From contig NZ_VCBX02000001.1 in the NCBI RefSeq assembly GCF_005938745.2, positions 1,569,501 to 1,633,500 of the forward strand: a stretch of DNA of 64,000 nucleotides. The letters are read 5' to 3'. Below are positions 18,682 through 26,540 of this stretch, piece by piece. Origin of the DNA: Rhodococcus sp. KBS0724 (lineage in GTDB: Bacteria; Actinomycetota; Actinomycetes; Mycobacteriales; Mycobacteriaceae). Each line of letters opens with the position of its first letter. The stretch's first letter is position 1. A program made the translations under genes and the position numbers. The notes beneath the pieces are model-generated. The model had not been told where the DNA came from. It worked only from the letters and a program-made list of their open reading frames with translations, and did not search any database.

Positions 18682-19692
18682 ATGACACGGTATTCGGCAC
18701 GCCGGTGGGGCGTGCGCGCTGCTGCACTGGTGGCAGCGGCGACGATTCTTGTCGGCTGTTCCGACGCGAAGAGCACTGAAGCCGAAACGAGCACTGAAGC
18801 TGAAGTGACGTCGGAGGCAGCGGCACCCCAGAAGTTACTGGCTTTGGACGAGTTTGCCGCCCTCAATGCTCTGACACTCGGGGTCAAGCCCGACACCGTT
18901 TTTGCGACGCTGCAGTCGCAAGCGGCCAAGGAGATCCTGCAGAGTGAGGGAATCGAGGTCATCGACAAGCCGACATTCTTCCAATCGCCGGACATCGAAC
19001 AAATCGCGGCGGTCGGTCCGGACAGGATTTTGCTCAGTGACGTCGGTTCCCTGACGTCGATTGTCCCGCAGGCCAACGAGATTGCGCCGACCACGGTTCT
19101 GGCCTACGCGGCGCCGTGGCGCGAGGTGATCGCCACGACGGCCGATGCGCTCGGGAAACAGACGGAAGCCGATGCGGTTGTTGCCCGCCTCGAGGCCAAG
19201 TTCGGTGAGGTCTCGGGCGAAGTAGCAGCGCAGCCTCAGACGTTGTCGGTCCTGGTCGGATTCTCCGGCGGCATCTACACCGTCATCCCGTCGTCGCCGA
19301 TGTCGTCGATCATCGAGGAAGCCGGATTCGGGCGCCCGCAGGCCGAACTCGACGCGAAGGTCGGTCCCAATACCGGTGTTGCCACGTCGTCGGTGTCAGC
19401 AGAGAACGTCGGCGCGCACGTTGCCGACGCCATGGTGGTCACGTCGGGAAACATCTACGACGGTGCCTTGGTACACGCAAATCCGTTGTTCAGCGAGATT
19501 CCGGCGGTGACCGCAGGGCGAACCGCCGACGTGAGCGGTGAACTCTGGTTCGGCAGTTACCCATTCGCGGTGTACTGGATTCTCGAAGACCTGCATGCAC
19601 TTGCCGACCGCAGCCTCGCAGGCACCGATCTGCAGGCCGAGATCGCCGCGGACTCCGACGCCGTGGCGCGGTGGAAGGCGTTCTCGGCATGA
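18682..19692 (+). CDS. Second siderophore substrate-binding lipoprotein, coupled to an exporter-fold ABC pair
   Basis: A 336-residue periplasmic-binding-protein-like lipoprotein. The signal peptide (RYSARRWGVRAAALVAAATILVGC) ends in the lipobox LVGC, and the next 30 residues are a Glu/Thr/Ser-rich linker with repeats of STEAE. The mature domain has the iron-binding family phrases AALNALTLGVKPDTVFAT and EQIAAVGPDRILLSDVG. I chose the ATG at 18682, which has GGGAG six bases upstream; an ATG at 18676 adds two residues. Its stop overlaps the ATG of the next ABC gene (ATGA), so the binding protein and the exporter-fold transporter are made together, an unusual pairing. Confidence 0.87.
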   Translation: MTRYSARRWGVRAAALVAAATILVGCSDAKSTEAETSTEAEVTSEAAAPQKLLALDEFAALNALTLGVKPDTVFATLQSQAAKEILQSEGIEVIDKPTFFQSPDIEQIAAVGPDRILLSDVGSLTSIVPQANEIAPTTVLAYAAPWREVIATTADALGKQTEADAVVARLEAKFGEVSGEVAAQPQTLSVLVGFSGGIYTVIPSSPMSSIIEEAGFGRPQAELDAKVGPNTGVATSSVSAENVGAHVADAMVVTSGNIYDGALVHANPLFSEIPAVTAGRTADVSGELWFGSYPFAVYWILEDLHALADRSLAGTDLQAEIAADSDAVARWKAFSA

Positions 19693-21512
19693 CCGTCGTA
19701 GCGGAGACTGCAATCGCGCAAGAGCCTGTAGACGCCGGGGTACGCGCCAAGGCAGAGGCGTCGGTTCACAAGGCTGCGCTTCGTGAACTCCTGCAACCGG
19801 TTCGGACGCGAACCACCCTCGCCATGGTGATGCAGGTAGTCGCGGCGGTGGCTGCGATCGTGCCGTACGTGGCCATCGCCGAGTTGGGGAAGATCCTGAT
19901 AGTCGGTGGTGACATCGATTCGTCTCGCGTCTGGACCATCGTGAGTGTTGTTGTCATCGGATTGGGGCTGAGAACATTCTTCGGCGGCGGCGCACTGGTG
20001 GTGACGCATTTCGCCGATGTCCATCTGCAGGCGATCTTGCGTCGGCGCATTGCTGCCACTCTCGGTCGACTTCCGCTGGGCTGGTTCACCTCCCATTCGT
20101 CGGGAACCGTGCGGAAGGCGGCGCAGAACGACATCGCGGATCTTCACTACCTCGTGGCCCACAGCGCCGTCGAGACCACCGGAGCCGTCGCAGTTCCGTT
20201 GGTCGGACTCGGCTATGTGATCTCGATCGACTGGCGTCTGGGACTGCTCGCGATCGCCACTCTTCCGATTTACGTGATCGCTTACGCGATCATGACGCGG
20301 GGCATGGCAGTCAAGATGAGTGAGATGAACGAGGGCATTGCCGAGATCAGCAACACCATCGTCGAGTTTGTCACCGGCATTGCCGTGGTCAAGACGTTCG
20401 GTCAGGACAGGCGGGCACATTCCCGATACCGCGATGCTGCCAAGGGTTTTGCCGTGTCCTACGAGGGATGGGTCCGGCCGATGCTTCGCACCGAGGCGCT
20501 GGCCACCATTGCTCTGAGTGCTCCCGTCGTCTTGGTGGTCAACCTCGGTTTCGGGTCCTGGTTGGTCCACTCCGGAGTGGTGTCCCCGATCGATGTTCTG
20601 ACGAGTTCACTGGTGGCGATGGTCATTCCGATTTCCGTCACCACCATCGGATTCGGGATGCAGGCCAGGCGTGAGGCCTCGGCCGCAGCGGCGCGGCTCG
20701 CCGAACTCTTCGCGACGGATGCGCTGCCGGAATCGGAGAATCCGAAAAGTCCGGCGGGCAACGACGTTCGGTTCGCGGAAGTGTCGTTTGCGTACGACGG
20801 CGGTTTCGACGTTCTGTCCGAGATCAACCTGACGCTCCCGGCTGGGTCGGTCACGGCGTTGGTCGGGCCGTCGGGTTCGGGTAAGTCGACGTTGGCGACA
20901 TTGGTTCCTCGGTTCCACGACGTGCGCGCCGGCAGTGTGTCCATCGGCGGTGTCGACGTTCGAGACATCGCAACCGACGAGTTGTATCGGCACGTCGGAT
21001 TTGTTCTGCAGGACGTTCAACTACTCGAAGCGAGTGTGGTGGACAACATTCGGTTGGCGCGCCCGGATGCGAGTCTGGCGGAGGTGAAGGCAGCGGCATC
21101 CGCAGCTCGGATCGACCGATGCATCGAAGCGCTCCCACGAGGCTACGAGTCCGTGGTCGGCGTCGACGCCAGGTTCTCGGGCGGGGAGGCACAACGAGTG
21201 TCGATTGCCCGCGCGATTCTCGCGGACACGCCGGTTCTCGTACTCGACGAGGCAACGGCATTCGCGGATCCGGAATCCGAGGCTGATATCCAGGAAGCGC
21301 TGTCGCGGTTGACGCTCGGCCGTACGGTGCTGGTTATCGCTCACCGATTGGCGTCCATTGTCAGCGCAGATCAGATCGTCGTCCTCGATGGTGGGCGCAT
21401 CGTGGAGACGGGGTCACACGATGCGCTTGTCGCGAACGGGTCGACATACGCCCGGATGTGGTCTTCCCATCAACGCGTCGACGACGCGGTGTCCCGAAAG
21501 GGCAACTCATGA
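19689..21512 (+). CDS. IrtA/YbtP-like exporter-fold ABC transporter subunit (probable siderophore importer)
   Basis: A 607-residue half-transporter with a six-helix domain (about residues 45-330) and an ATPase domain. Walker A GPSGSGKST, signature FSGGEAQRVSIARAI and Walker B VLVLDEATAFADPE are all intact. The phrase LDEATAFADPE and the LARFHDVRAGS style resemble the IrtA/YbtP type of exporter-fold proteins that import ferric siderophores in mycobacteria and Yersinia. There is no fused SIP domain as in mycobacterial IrtA; a separate SIP gene lies at 13627. It starts inside the stop of the binding-protein gene and its stop overlaps the partner gene by four bases. Confidence 0.85.
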   Translation: MTVVAETAIAQEPVDAGVRAKAEASVHKAALRELLQPVRTRTTLAMVMQVVAAVAAIVPYVAIAELGKILIVGGDIDSSRVWTIVSVVVIGLGLRTFFGGGALVVTHFADVHLQAILRRRIAATLGRLPLGWFTSHSSGTVRKAAQNDIADLHYLVAHSAVETTGAVAVPLVGLGYVISIDWRLGLLAIATLPIYVIAYAIMTRGMAVKMSEMNEGIAEISNTIVEFVTGIAVVKTFGQDRRAHSRYRDAAKGFAVSYEGWVRPMLRTEALATIALSAPVVLVVNLGFGSWLVHSGVVSPIDVLTSSLVAMVIPISVTTIGFGMQARREASAAAARLAELFATDALPESENPKSPAGNDVRFAEVSFAYDGGFDVLSEINLTLPAGSVTALVGPSGSGKSTLATLVPRFHDVRAGSVSIGGVDVRDIATDELYRHVGFVLQDVQLLEASVVDNIRLARPDASLAEVKAAASAARIDRCIEALPRGYESVVGVDARFSGGEAQRVSIARAILADTPVLVLDEATAFADPESEADIQEALSRLTLGRTVLVIAHRLASIVSADQIVVLDGGRIVETGSHDALVANGSTYARMWSSHQRVDDAVSRKGNS

Positions 21513-23263
21513 TTCGCGACCTGTTCCGAATTCTCGGTCCCGAGAACCAGAATCGCTACCGCGAGTTCCTGGTGTGGGCGGTGCTGTACGGCGTACTGCA
21601 GGGGTTGGCTGTCGCCCTGTTGGTGCCCACGGTGCGGGCACTGTTCGATCAGGACTGGGCCGGTGTCGCCGGTTGGCTGACGGCTATGGCGGCCTGTGCT
21701 CTTGTCAGTTCGATTGCGCATTATCTCCAGGCAATGAAGGGTTTCGAGTCCGCGCTGACCCTGCTGCGCACTATGCATCTGCGCCTGGGGGATCATCTGG
21801 TGACCTTGCCTCTCGGATGGTTCGGTGCTGGGCGGCTAGGCCAGGTCTCGCAGGTTGCCAGCAAGGGCACCATCTCGGTGATGGGTGCCGCTGCGCACCT
21901 GATGACACCGATCATCTCCGGAATCGCCGGGCCCGCAACCATCGTCGTGTGCATGCTGTTTTTCGACTGGCGACTCGGACTGGCTCTGGTGATCGGTGTT
22001 CCGGTTCTGTTTGCCGCTGCTCGGTTTGCTTCGATCATGACGGCGCGCGCCGACGGTCAGGCTCACGACGCTGCCGTCGAATCGAACAATCGGGTGCTGG
22101 AATACGCTCGCTGCCAACCGGTCCTGCGGGCGTTCGGCCGGACCCACGGTGTGTACGGCCCGCTCGACGACGCGATCGAAGCTCAACGCATCGCCGGACG
22201 GTCGCAGTTGTGGTTCGTGGTGATCGGATCGGTAGTCAACGGCGTTGCACTCCAGTTTGTGTTTTCCGCGGTGATCGCGGTGGGCGCCTTCCTCGCGTTG
22301 GGCGGTGATATCGATCCGGTCACCTTGATCGCACTGCTCGGGCTCACGGCCCGTTTCATTCAGCCTCTCGGCGAGATCGGGGAATTCGGTGGTGCCATTC
22401 GGATGGCCCGCAACGAAATTCGCCGGATGTCTGAGATTCTCGAAGTGGAACCGTTGGCCGAACCCGAAACCAGTGCCCGTGCGACGGGGGAGATCGCCGT
22501 GCAATTCGACGGCGTCGGCTTCGGTTACGACACGAGCAGCAGTGACGGCTCGAGCAGAAAGGTGCTGCGGGATATCTCGTTCGACGTGCCCGCCCGGTCG
22601 ATGACCGCACTGGTCGGTCCGTCCGGATCGGGAAAAACCACGATCACCCGTTTGACAGCTCGCTTCTACGACGTGGATTCCGGGGTGGTGCGTGTCGGCG
22701 GAGTGGACGTACGTGACCTCACGACCGCCGACCTCATGGCGCAACTCTCGCTCGTGTTCCAGGACGTGTATCTCTTCGACGACACGTTGATGGCCAATAT
22801 TCGCTTGGGTCGCCCCGACGCCACGGATGACGAGGTGTTCGAGGTCGCTCGCATCGCCGGTGTCGCCGAAATCGCCCTGCGACTCCCCGGAGGGTGGGAC
22901 ACCCGCGTCGGTGAGGGGGGAAGCGCGCTGTCCAGCGGTGAACGTCAGCGGGTGTCCATCGCGCGGGCATTGCTCAAACGAGCCCCGATCGTGTTGCTCG
23001 ACGAGGCCACTGCTGCGCTCGATCCGGAGAACGAAGCGCACGTGCAGGCGGCGATGACCGAGTTGGCGACCGGCGCCACCCTGCTTGTGATCGCGCACAA
23101 ACTGTCGACGGTGGTGGCGGCTGATCAGATCGTTGTACTCGGGGACGATGGATCAATCGTCGAAGTGGGTACTCACGACGTGTTGCTCGCGGCCGGCGGC
23201 AAGTATGCGGATTTCTGGGATCAACGCCACCGCGCGGCGGGATGGAGGTTGGTGGCAGGCTGA
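21509..23263 (+). CDS. IrtB/YbtQ-like exporter-fold ABC transporter subunit
   Basis: The 584-residue partner of the previous subunit. Six membrane helices cover about residues 15-300; the ATPase domain carries Walker A GPSGSGKTT, signature LSSGERQRVSIARALL and Walker B IVLLDEATAALDPEN, so both ATP sites of this heterodimer look functional, unlike the pair at 9985-13427. The start ATG at 21509 overlaps the preceding stop (ATGA). Established families: YbtPQ and IrtAB import ferric siderophores despite the exporter fold. Iron context on both sides supports import here, but direction of transport is inferred. Confidence 0.85.
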   Translation: MIRDLFRILGPENQNRYREFLVWAVLYGVLQGLAVALLVPTVRALFDQDWAGVAGWLTAMAACALVSSIAHYLQAMKGFESALTLLRTMHLRLGDHLVTLPLGWFGAGRLGQVSQVASKGTISVMGAAAHLMTPIISGIAGPATIVVCMLFFDWRLGLALVIGVPVLFAAARFASIMTARADGQAHDAAVESNNRVLEYARCQPVLRAFGRTHGVYGPLDDAIEAQRIAGRSQLWFVVIGSVVNGVALQFVFSAVIAVGAFLALGGDIDPVTLIALLGLTARFIQPLGEIGEFGGAIRMARNEIRRMSEILEVEPLAEPETSARATGEIAVQFDGVGFGYDTSSSDGSSRKVLRDISFDVPARSMTALVGPSGSGKTTITRLTARFYDVDSGVVRVGGVDVRDLTTADLMAQLSLVFQDVYLFDDTLMANIRLGRPDATDDEVFEVARIAGVAEIALRLPGGWDTRVGEGGSALSSGERQRVSIARALLKRAPIVLLDEATAALDPENEAHVQAAMTELATGATLLVIAHKLSTVVAADQIVVLGDDGSIVEVGTHDVLLAAGGKYADFWDQRHRAAGWRLVAG

Positions 23264-23269
23264 GAGGTT

Positions 23270-23911
23270 ATGCGGACTGGAAAGAAGACGGGGCGGCCTC
23301 CGACTCTGTCGACGGAGGACATCGTCGAGGCTGCCCTGGCCGGAGATCTGAGCACCTTGACGATGCCCGGTGTGGCAAAACGCTTGGGTGTCAGTCACTC
23401 TGCGCTGTACCGATATTTTGCCGACCGCGAAGCCTTGCTACGAGCGTGCGCGGATCATGTTGTGCGCCTGATGGTGTGGCCGGACACCGATAAACCATGG
23501 CGGGAGTTTCTCCGTGAGTTCTGCGACGTGTTGTGGCTCTCGTTCGAGCGCTACCCCGGTCTGGCTCAGGTAGGTCTCACCGTTCCGGGAACGCCGCCCG
23601 CGATAGTGGAAGTTGTCGAGAAACTGGCCGGGTCGCTGATGGCACAAGGATTTCCTGCGCGCGATGCACTGCTTGCCGTCGATTTCGTGTCCGAGGTCAC
23701 GATGACGCAGTTCGCGATGATGGCGGCGCTCGACAACACGGTCAGCACTGCCGATTCCCGTTCCGCGCGGCAGGCGTACCAGGACAGTTGGAATGCATCC
23801 GAGGCGTTGACGGAGGGGCTCGGCGACGAATCGACGTGGCACGGGCGGGGTTGGCTCGACGACAAGATCACGATCATGCTCGACGGCCTCGAAAGGCGTG
23901 TGGTCCGGTGA
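23270..23911 (+). CDS. TetR-family regulator at the end of the siderophore-transport operon
   Basis: A 213-residue TetR protein. The N-terminal helix-turn-helix is compact (TEDIVEAALAGDLSTLTMPGVAKRLGVSHSALYRYFADREALL) and is followed by an all-helical ligand domain. It begins six bases after the IrtB-like gene with GAGAGG as ribosome-binding site, so it belongs to the same operon. Its place suggests a local repressor of the binding protein/IrtAB operon, in addition to the iron box upstream of that operon. Ligand unknown; a siderophore or xenobiotic is possible. Confidence 0.83.
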   Translation: MRTGKKTGRPPTLSTEDIVEAALAGDLSTLTMPGVAKRLGVSHSALYRYFADREALLRACADHVVRLMVWPDTDKPWREFLREFCDVLWLSFERYPGLAQVGLTVPGTPPAIVEVVEKLAGSLMAQGFPARDALLAVDFVSEVTMTQFAMMAALDNTVSTADSRSARQAYQDSWNASEALTEGLGDESTWHGRGWLDDKITIMLDGLERRVVR

Positions 23912-24006
23912 GTTATCTACTAACTTAGAAGGTAATGCCCGATTCATTCCGTTGCGGGTTATGGTTCAGATTGATTCGGGTGGTTGCTCCACGAGAGGCG
24001 AGGATC

Positions 24007-24510
24007 ATGGATCTCGAAGCGATTGTGCACATTCAACGGCTCAAGTACCGATATGCGCGTTCGTTGGATACTAAATCCTGGGTCGAATTCGCAGACACGC
24101 TGACCGTTGACGCCACCGCAATCTACGGCGAGCAACTCAGTTTCGACTCCCGTGATTCTTTTGTGTCCTTCCTCGAGAACACTCTCGGCGCCCATGTCAT
24201 CACCGAGCACCAGTGTGGTCAACCGGAGATCGACGTCGACGGTGACACTGCCACCGGGGTGTGGTGCCTCGCCGATACCGTCGTGGTGCCAGAGGACGGC
24301 ATGCTGATGCGGGGTTCGGCTTTCTATCACGACAGGTACGCCCTGTGCAGTGACGGTAAGTGGAGAATCTCGCATACGAGTTACGAGCGGACCTGGGAGT
24401 CGGTGATGTCGCTGTCGGACATGCCGAGCTTTCGGCTGACGTCGAACAAGTGGGCCATGTTGCAACCGAACTCCTACGGGAACTCGATTCCGGCTGTGTC
24501 CGCCGGGTGA
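24007..24510 (+). CDS. SnoaL-like/NTF2-fold protein (nuclear-transport-factor-2 family)
   Basis: A 167-residue alpha+beta-barrel protein of the SnoaL_4/scytalone-dehydratase-like group. The N-terminal helix carries the typical IQRLKYRYARSLDTKSWVEFADTLT, followed by strands ending in GKWRISHTSYERTWE. Members are dehydratases, isomerases, cyclases or ring-hydroxylating small subunits, so chemistry cannot be fixed. I chose the ATG at 24007, which has CGAGGAT before it; a frame open to 23935 lacks a ribosome-binding site. Its stop overlaps the GTG of the PNPOx gene, so the two are coupled. Confidence 0.78.
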   Translation: MDLEAIVHIQRLKYRYARSLDTKSWVEFADTLTVDATAIYGEQLSFDSRDSFVSFLENTLGAHVITEHQCGQPEIDVDGDTATGVWCLADTVVVPEDGMLMRGSAFYHDRYALCSDGKWRISHTSYERTWESVMSLSDMPSFRLTSNKWAMLQPNSYGNSIPAVSAG

Positions 24511-25166
24511 CGGGCGAAAATATCCGGTCCTGGATTCGGGGATTACCCGCTCTGACCGGGACACCGCCACCGGCCCCGTCGACGTTTCCCGACCGTCCGA
24601 ACGACCTGTTCGTCAGCTGGCTGCGCGAAGCCGTCGCCGCCGGAGTTCGTGAACCGCACGTGTGCGCGCTCGCCACCGTCGACGGGAGCGGTGTCCCCGA
24701 TACCCGGTATTTGATTCTCAAAGATGTGACGGACGCCGGGTTTTGGTTCTCCGGTAGCTCGGATTCCATGAAGGGGATTGAGCTGCAGGCGAATCCGCAG
24801 GCGGCGTTGGCGTTCTACTGGCGCGAGCAGGGGCGTCAGATCCGGATCAGGGGAGCCGTGAAAGCGGATACCGGGCCGGTCAGGGATCGCGACTTCGTCG
24901 AGCGCTCCGTCACGGCGAGGGCCGTGGCGGCAGCGAGCCGGACAAGTCAGGTCCTGACCGACCCGGAAGAGTACAACCGACTTGTCGAAGAAGCGGCGGC
25001 GGCCATCGAGAATGATCCCGGCTTCGTAGCCGAGAACTGGCGTGCGTGGTGCCTGGTTCCCGAGACGGTCGAGTTCTGGCAAGCGGACCAAGGCCGTCGG
25101 CACCAGCGCTGGCAGTATCGCCGCACCGGTGACGGCGATTACCTCCGTGAGGTCCTGTGGCCGTGA
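24507..25166 (+). CDS. Pyridoxamine/pyridoxine 5'-phosphate oxidase-family protein
   Basis: A 219-residue FMN-binding split-barrel protein. The family pattern is clear: DTRYLILKDVTDAGFWFSGS, where the RYLILK stretch contacts FMN and phosphate, then FYWREQGRQIRIRGAVK, and the C-terminal PETVEFWQADQGRRHQRWQYRR that closes the active site. It could be PdxH (PLP synthesis and salvage) or a paralogue such as the PhzG type. The GTG at 24507 overlaps the stop of the NTF2-fold gene by four bases. Coupling to a SnoaL-like protein hints at a specialised oxidation, which is inference. Confidence 0.82.
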   Translation: MTGENIRSWIRGLPALTGTPPPAPSTFPDRPNDLFVSWLREAVAAGVREPHVCALATVDGSGVPDTRYLILKDVTDAGFWFSGSSDSMKGIELQANPQAALAFYWREQGRQIRIRGAVKADTGPVRDRDFVERSVTARAVAAASRTSQVLTDPEEYNRLVEEAAAAIENDPGFVAENWRAWCLVPETVEFWQADQGRRHQRWQYRRTGDGDYLREVLWP

Positions 25167-25175
25167 CAGTTCGAG

Positions 25176-25724
25176 CTACGTCGCGCTGATCTCCGGCGAC
25201 ACGAGGTTGACGACGATGGACTGCCCGCCGAGTTTTGCGTGAATCTCGGGATGCTCGAACCCCGACGAGAGCAGGTAGCTGCCGAGCATGGTCAGTAGTT
25301 CGTCCAGATCAACCGTCGGATCCGACGAATGCGCGCTGGACGGGGACGCCTGGTTGGCAAGAAGTTCGGTGTGGGTGAGTCGTCCGGCGACACGAACCGC
25401 GGCTACACCCATGGCGTCGCGTCGGACAACGGTACGGCTGCGAGTTTCGAGGTTGCGCGACGATTCACGGGACGGCGTTGGTGTTGCGGCAGGCATGGAC
25501 GGGTCCTCTCCGCTGCTGTGTGCTGCGGTGCTGTGGGTGGGAAGGGCAAAGCTGAAGGCGTCGGTCGGCTTGCTTGACGCAGGGTCGGCTGTAGCCGTGG
25601 AACTGCCGGAGCCGTTGGTGAGTCCACCGTTCGATCCATGGGAGGAACCGTTGGTGGCCCCGTTTGTCGACCCGTTAGTCGACCCGGTGGGACTGCTTGC
25701 TCCATGCGAAGTCTTGTCTTCCAT
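25176..25724 (-). CDS. Hypothetical protein with Gly/Asn/Ser/Thr-rich N-terminal region
   Basis: I do not recognise the family. The 182-residue protein has two parts. Residues 1-90 are low complexity, with short NGS/TNG/SHG repeats and no hydrophobic segment. Residues about 95-182 look folded, with TVVRRDAMGVAAVRVAGRLTHTELLANQ and a C-terminal SYLLSSGFEHPEIHAKLGGQSIVVNLV. There is no signal peptide. The ATG at 25724 has AGGAG seven bases upstream. Three tandem 17-base repeats lie 48-98 bases upstream, suggesting tight control of this gene. It converges on the PNPOx gene with nine bases between stops. Confidence 0.65.
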   Translation of the reverse strand: MEDKTSHGASSPTGSTNGSTNGATNGSSHGSNGGLTNGSGSSTATADPASSKPTDAFSFALPTHSTAAHSSGEDPSMPAATPTPSRESSRNLETRSRTVVRRDAMGVAAVRVAGRLTHTELLANQASPSSAHSSDPTVDLDELLTMLGSYLLSSGFEHPEIHAKLGGQSIVVNLVSPEISAT

Positions 25725-25771
25725 CGTGCGCTCCTGATGCTGTGTGCTCCCAATACCCGCATACAAACCGG

Positions 25772-25822
25772 GCCCGTAAACAGACCTCGCCCGTTAATAG
25801 ACCACGCCCGTAAACAGACCAT
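25772..25822. repeat. Three tandem 17-base repeats upstream of the low-complexity protein gene
   Basis: The units are 25772-25788 (GCCCGTAAACAGACCTC), 25789-25805 (GCCCGTTAATAGACCAC) and 25806-25822 (GCCCGTAAACAGACCAT). The core GCCCGTNAANAGACC is kept in all three and the phase is exact. They lie upstream of a leftward gene and downstream of nothing on the plus strand, so they look like an operator array with one binding site per 1.6 helical turns. Confidence 0.75.
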
Positions 25823-25889
25823 AGGTTTGCACAGTTTCGGCAAACATACCAGGAGTCGGTTTTGCCTCACACGGCTTCGGCGGTGATCG

Positions 25890-26540
25890 CTACGCGTGTA
25901 CGGCAGTGCGCCGTTGAATCTTCAGCCACGCGAGGAACCCCCACACGACAAAGAAGGCGTAGACGAGATAGAGGATCGCCGACGGGTAGTAGCCGGCGCG
26001 GAAGAGCAATGGCACACCCACTGCGTCGACGCCGATCCAGATGAGCCAGAACTCGGTCCAGCCACGGGCCATGCCGTATGTGGCGAGGATCGAACCGGTG
26101 AAGATCCAGGCTTCTGCCCACGCGCCGTACGAGCCGAGGACCGTGAAGACCCATGCGAAAATTACTGTGCCACTTGCCATGACGGCGATCATCGCCAGAC
26201 GTTCCCGCGTGCTCGCCCAATGTGGCAATACTGCGTCACCGGAACTCTGCGCACCGCGCCGCCACTGCATCCACCCGTAAATGCTGACGGTGATGAACAG
26301 CAATTGACGGCCGGCCTGGCCGTACAGGTTGAGCTCTTGCGGTGTATGGAACAGCGCACCCATGAACACGGTGAACAACAAGGCATTTCCGGCGATACCG
26401 ACAGGCCAGGCCCACACGGATCGCCGGGCTCCGGCTATTGCCGAGCCGATGCCGAAGGTATTCCCGATGATCTCCCGCCACAAGATCGTGGCGCTGCCGA
26501 TGTGTAGTTCGGCGTCGAACAGCGCCTCGATCAGGCTCAT
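25890..26540 (-). CDS. pnuC: Nicotinamide riboside/nucleoside transporter PnuC
   Basis: This 216-residue inner-membrane protein has about seven helices and the PnuC pattern: an aromatic SVWAWPVGIAGN segment, then LYGQAGRQLLFITVSIYGWMQWRRG where PnuC transporters place the substrate-facing WxxW-like residues, and WIGVDAVGVPLLFRAGYYPSAILYLVYAFFVVWGFLAW at the end. PnuC carries nicotinamide riboside or related vitamins by facilitated diffusion. Its ATG overlaps the TGA of the release-factor gene by one base, so it is coupled to prfC. Related transporters move riboflavin or thiamine; no riboswitch was seen here. Confidence 0.85.
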   Translation of the reverse strand: MSLIEALFDAELHIGSATILWREIIGNTFGIGSAIAGARRSVWAWPVGIAGNALLFTVFMGALFHTPQELNLYGQAGRQLLFITVSIYGWMQWRRGAQSSGDAVLPHWASTRERLAMIAVMASGTVIFAWVFTVLGSYGAWAEAWIFTGSILATYGMARGWTEFWLIWIGVDAVGVPLLFRAGYYPSAILYLVYAFFVVWGFLAWLKIQRRTAVHA

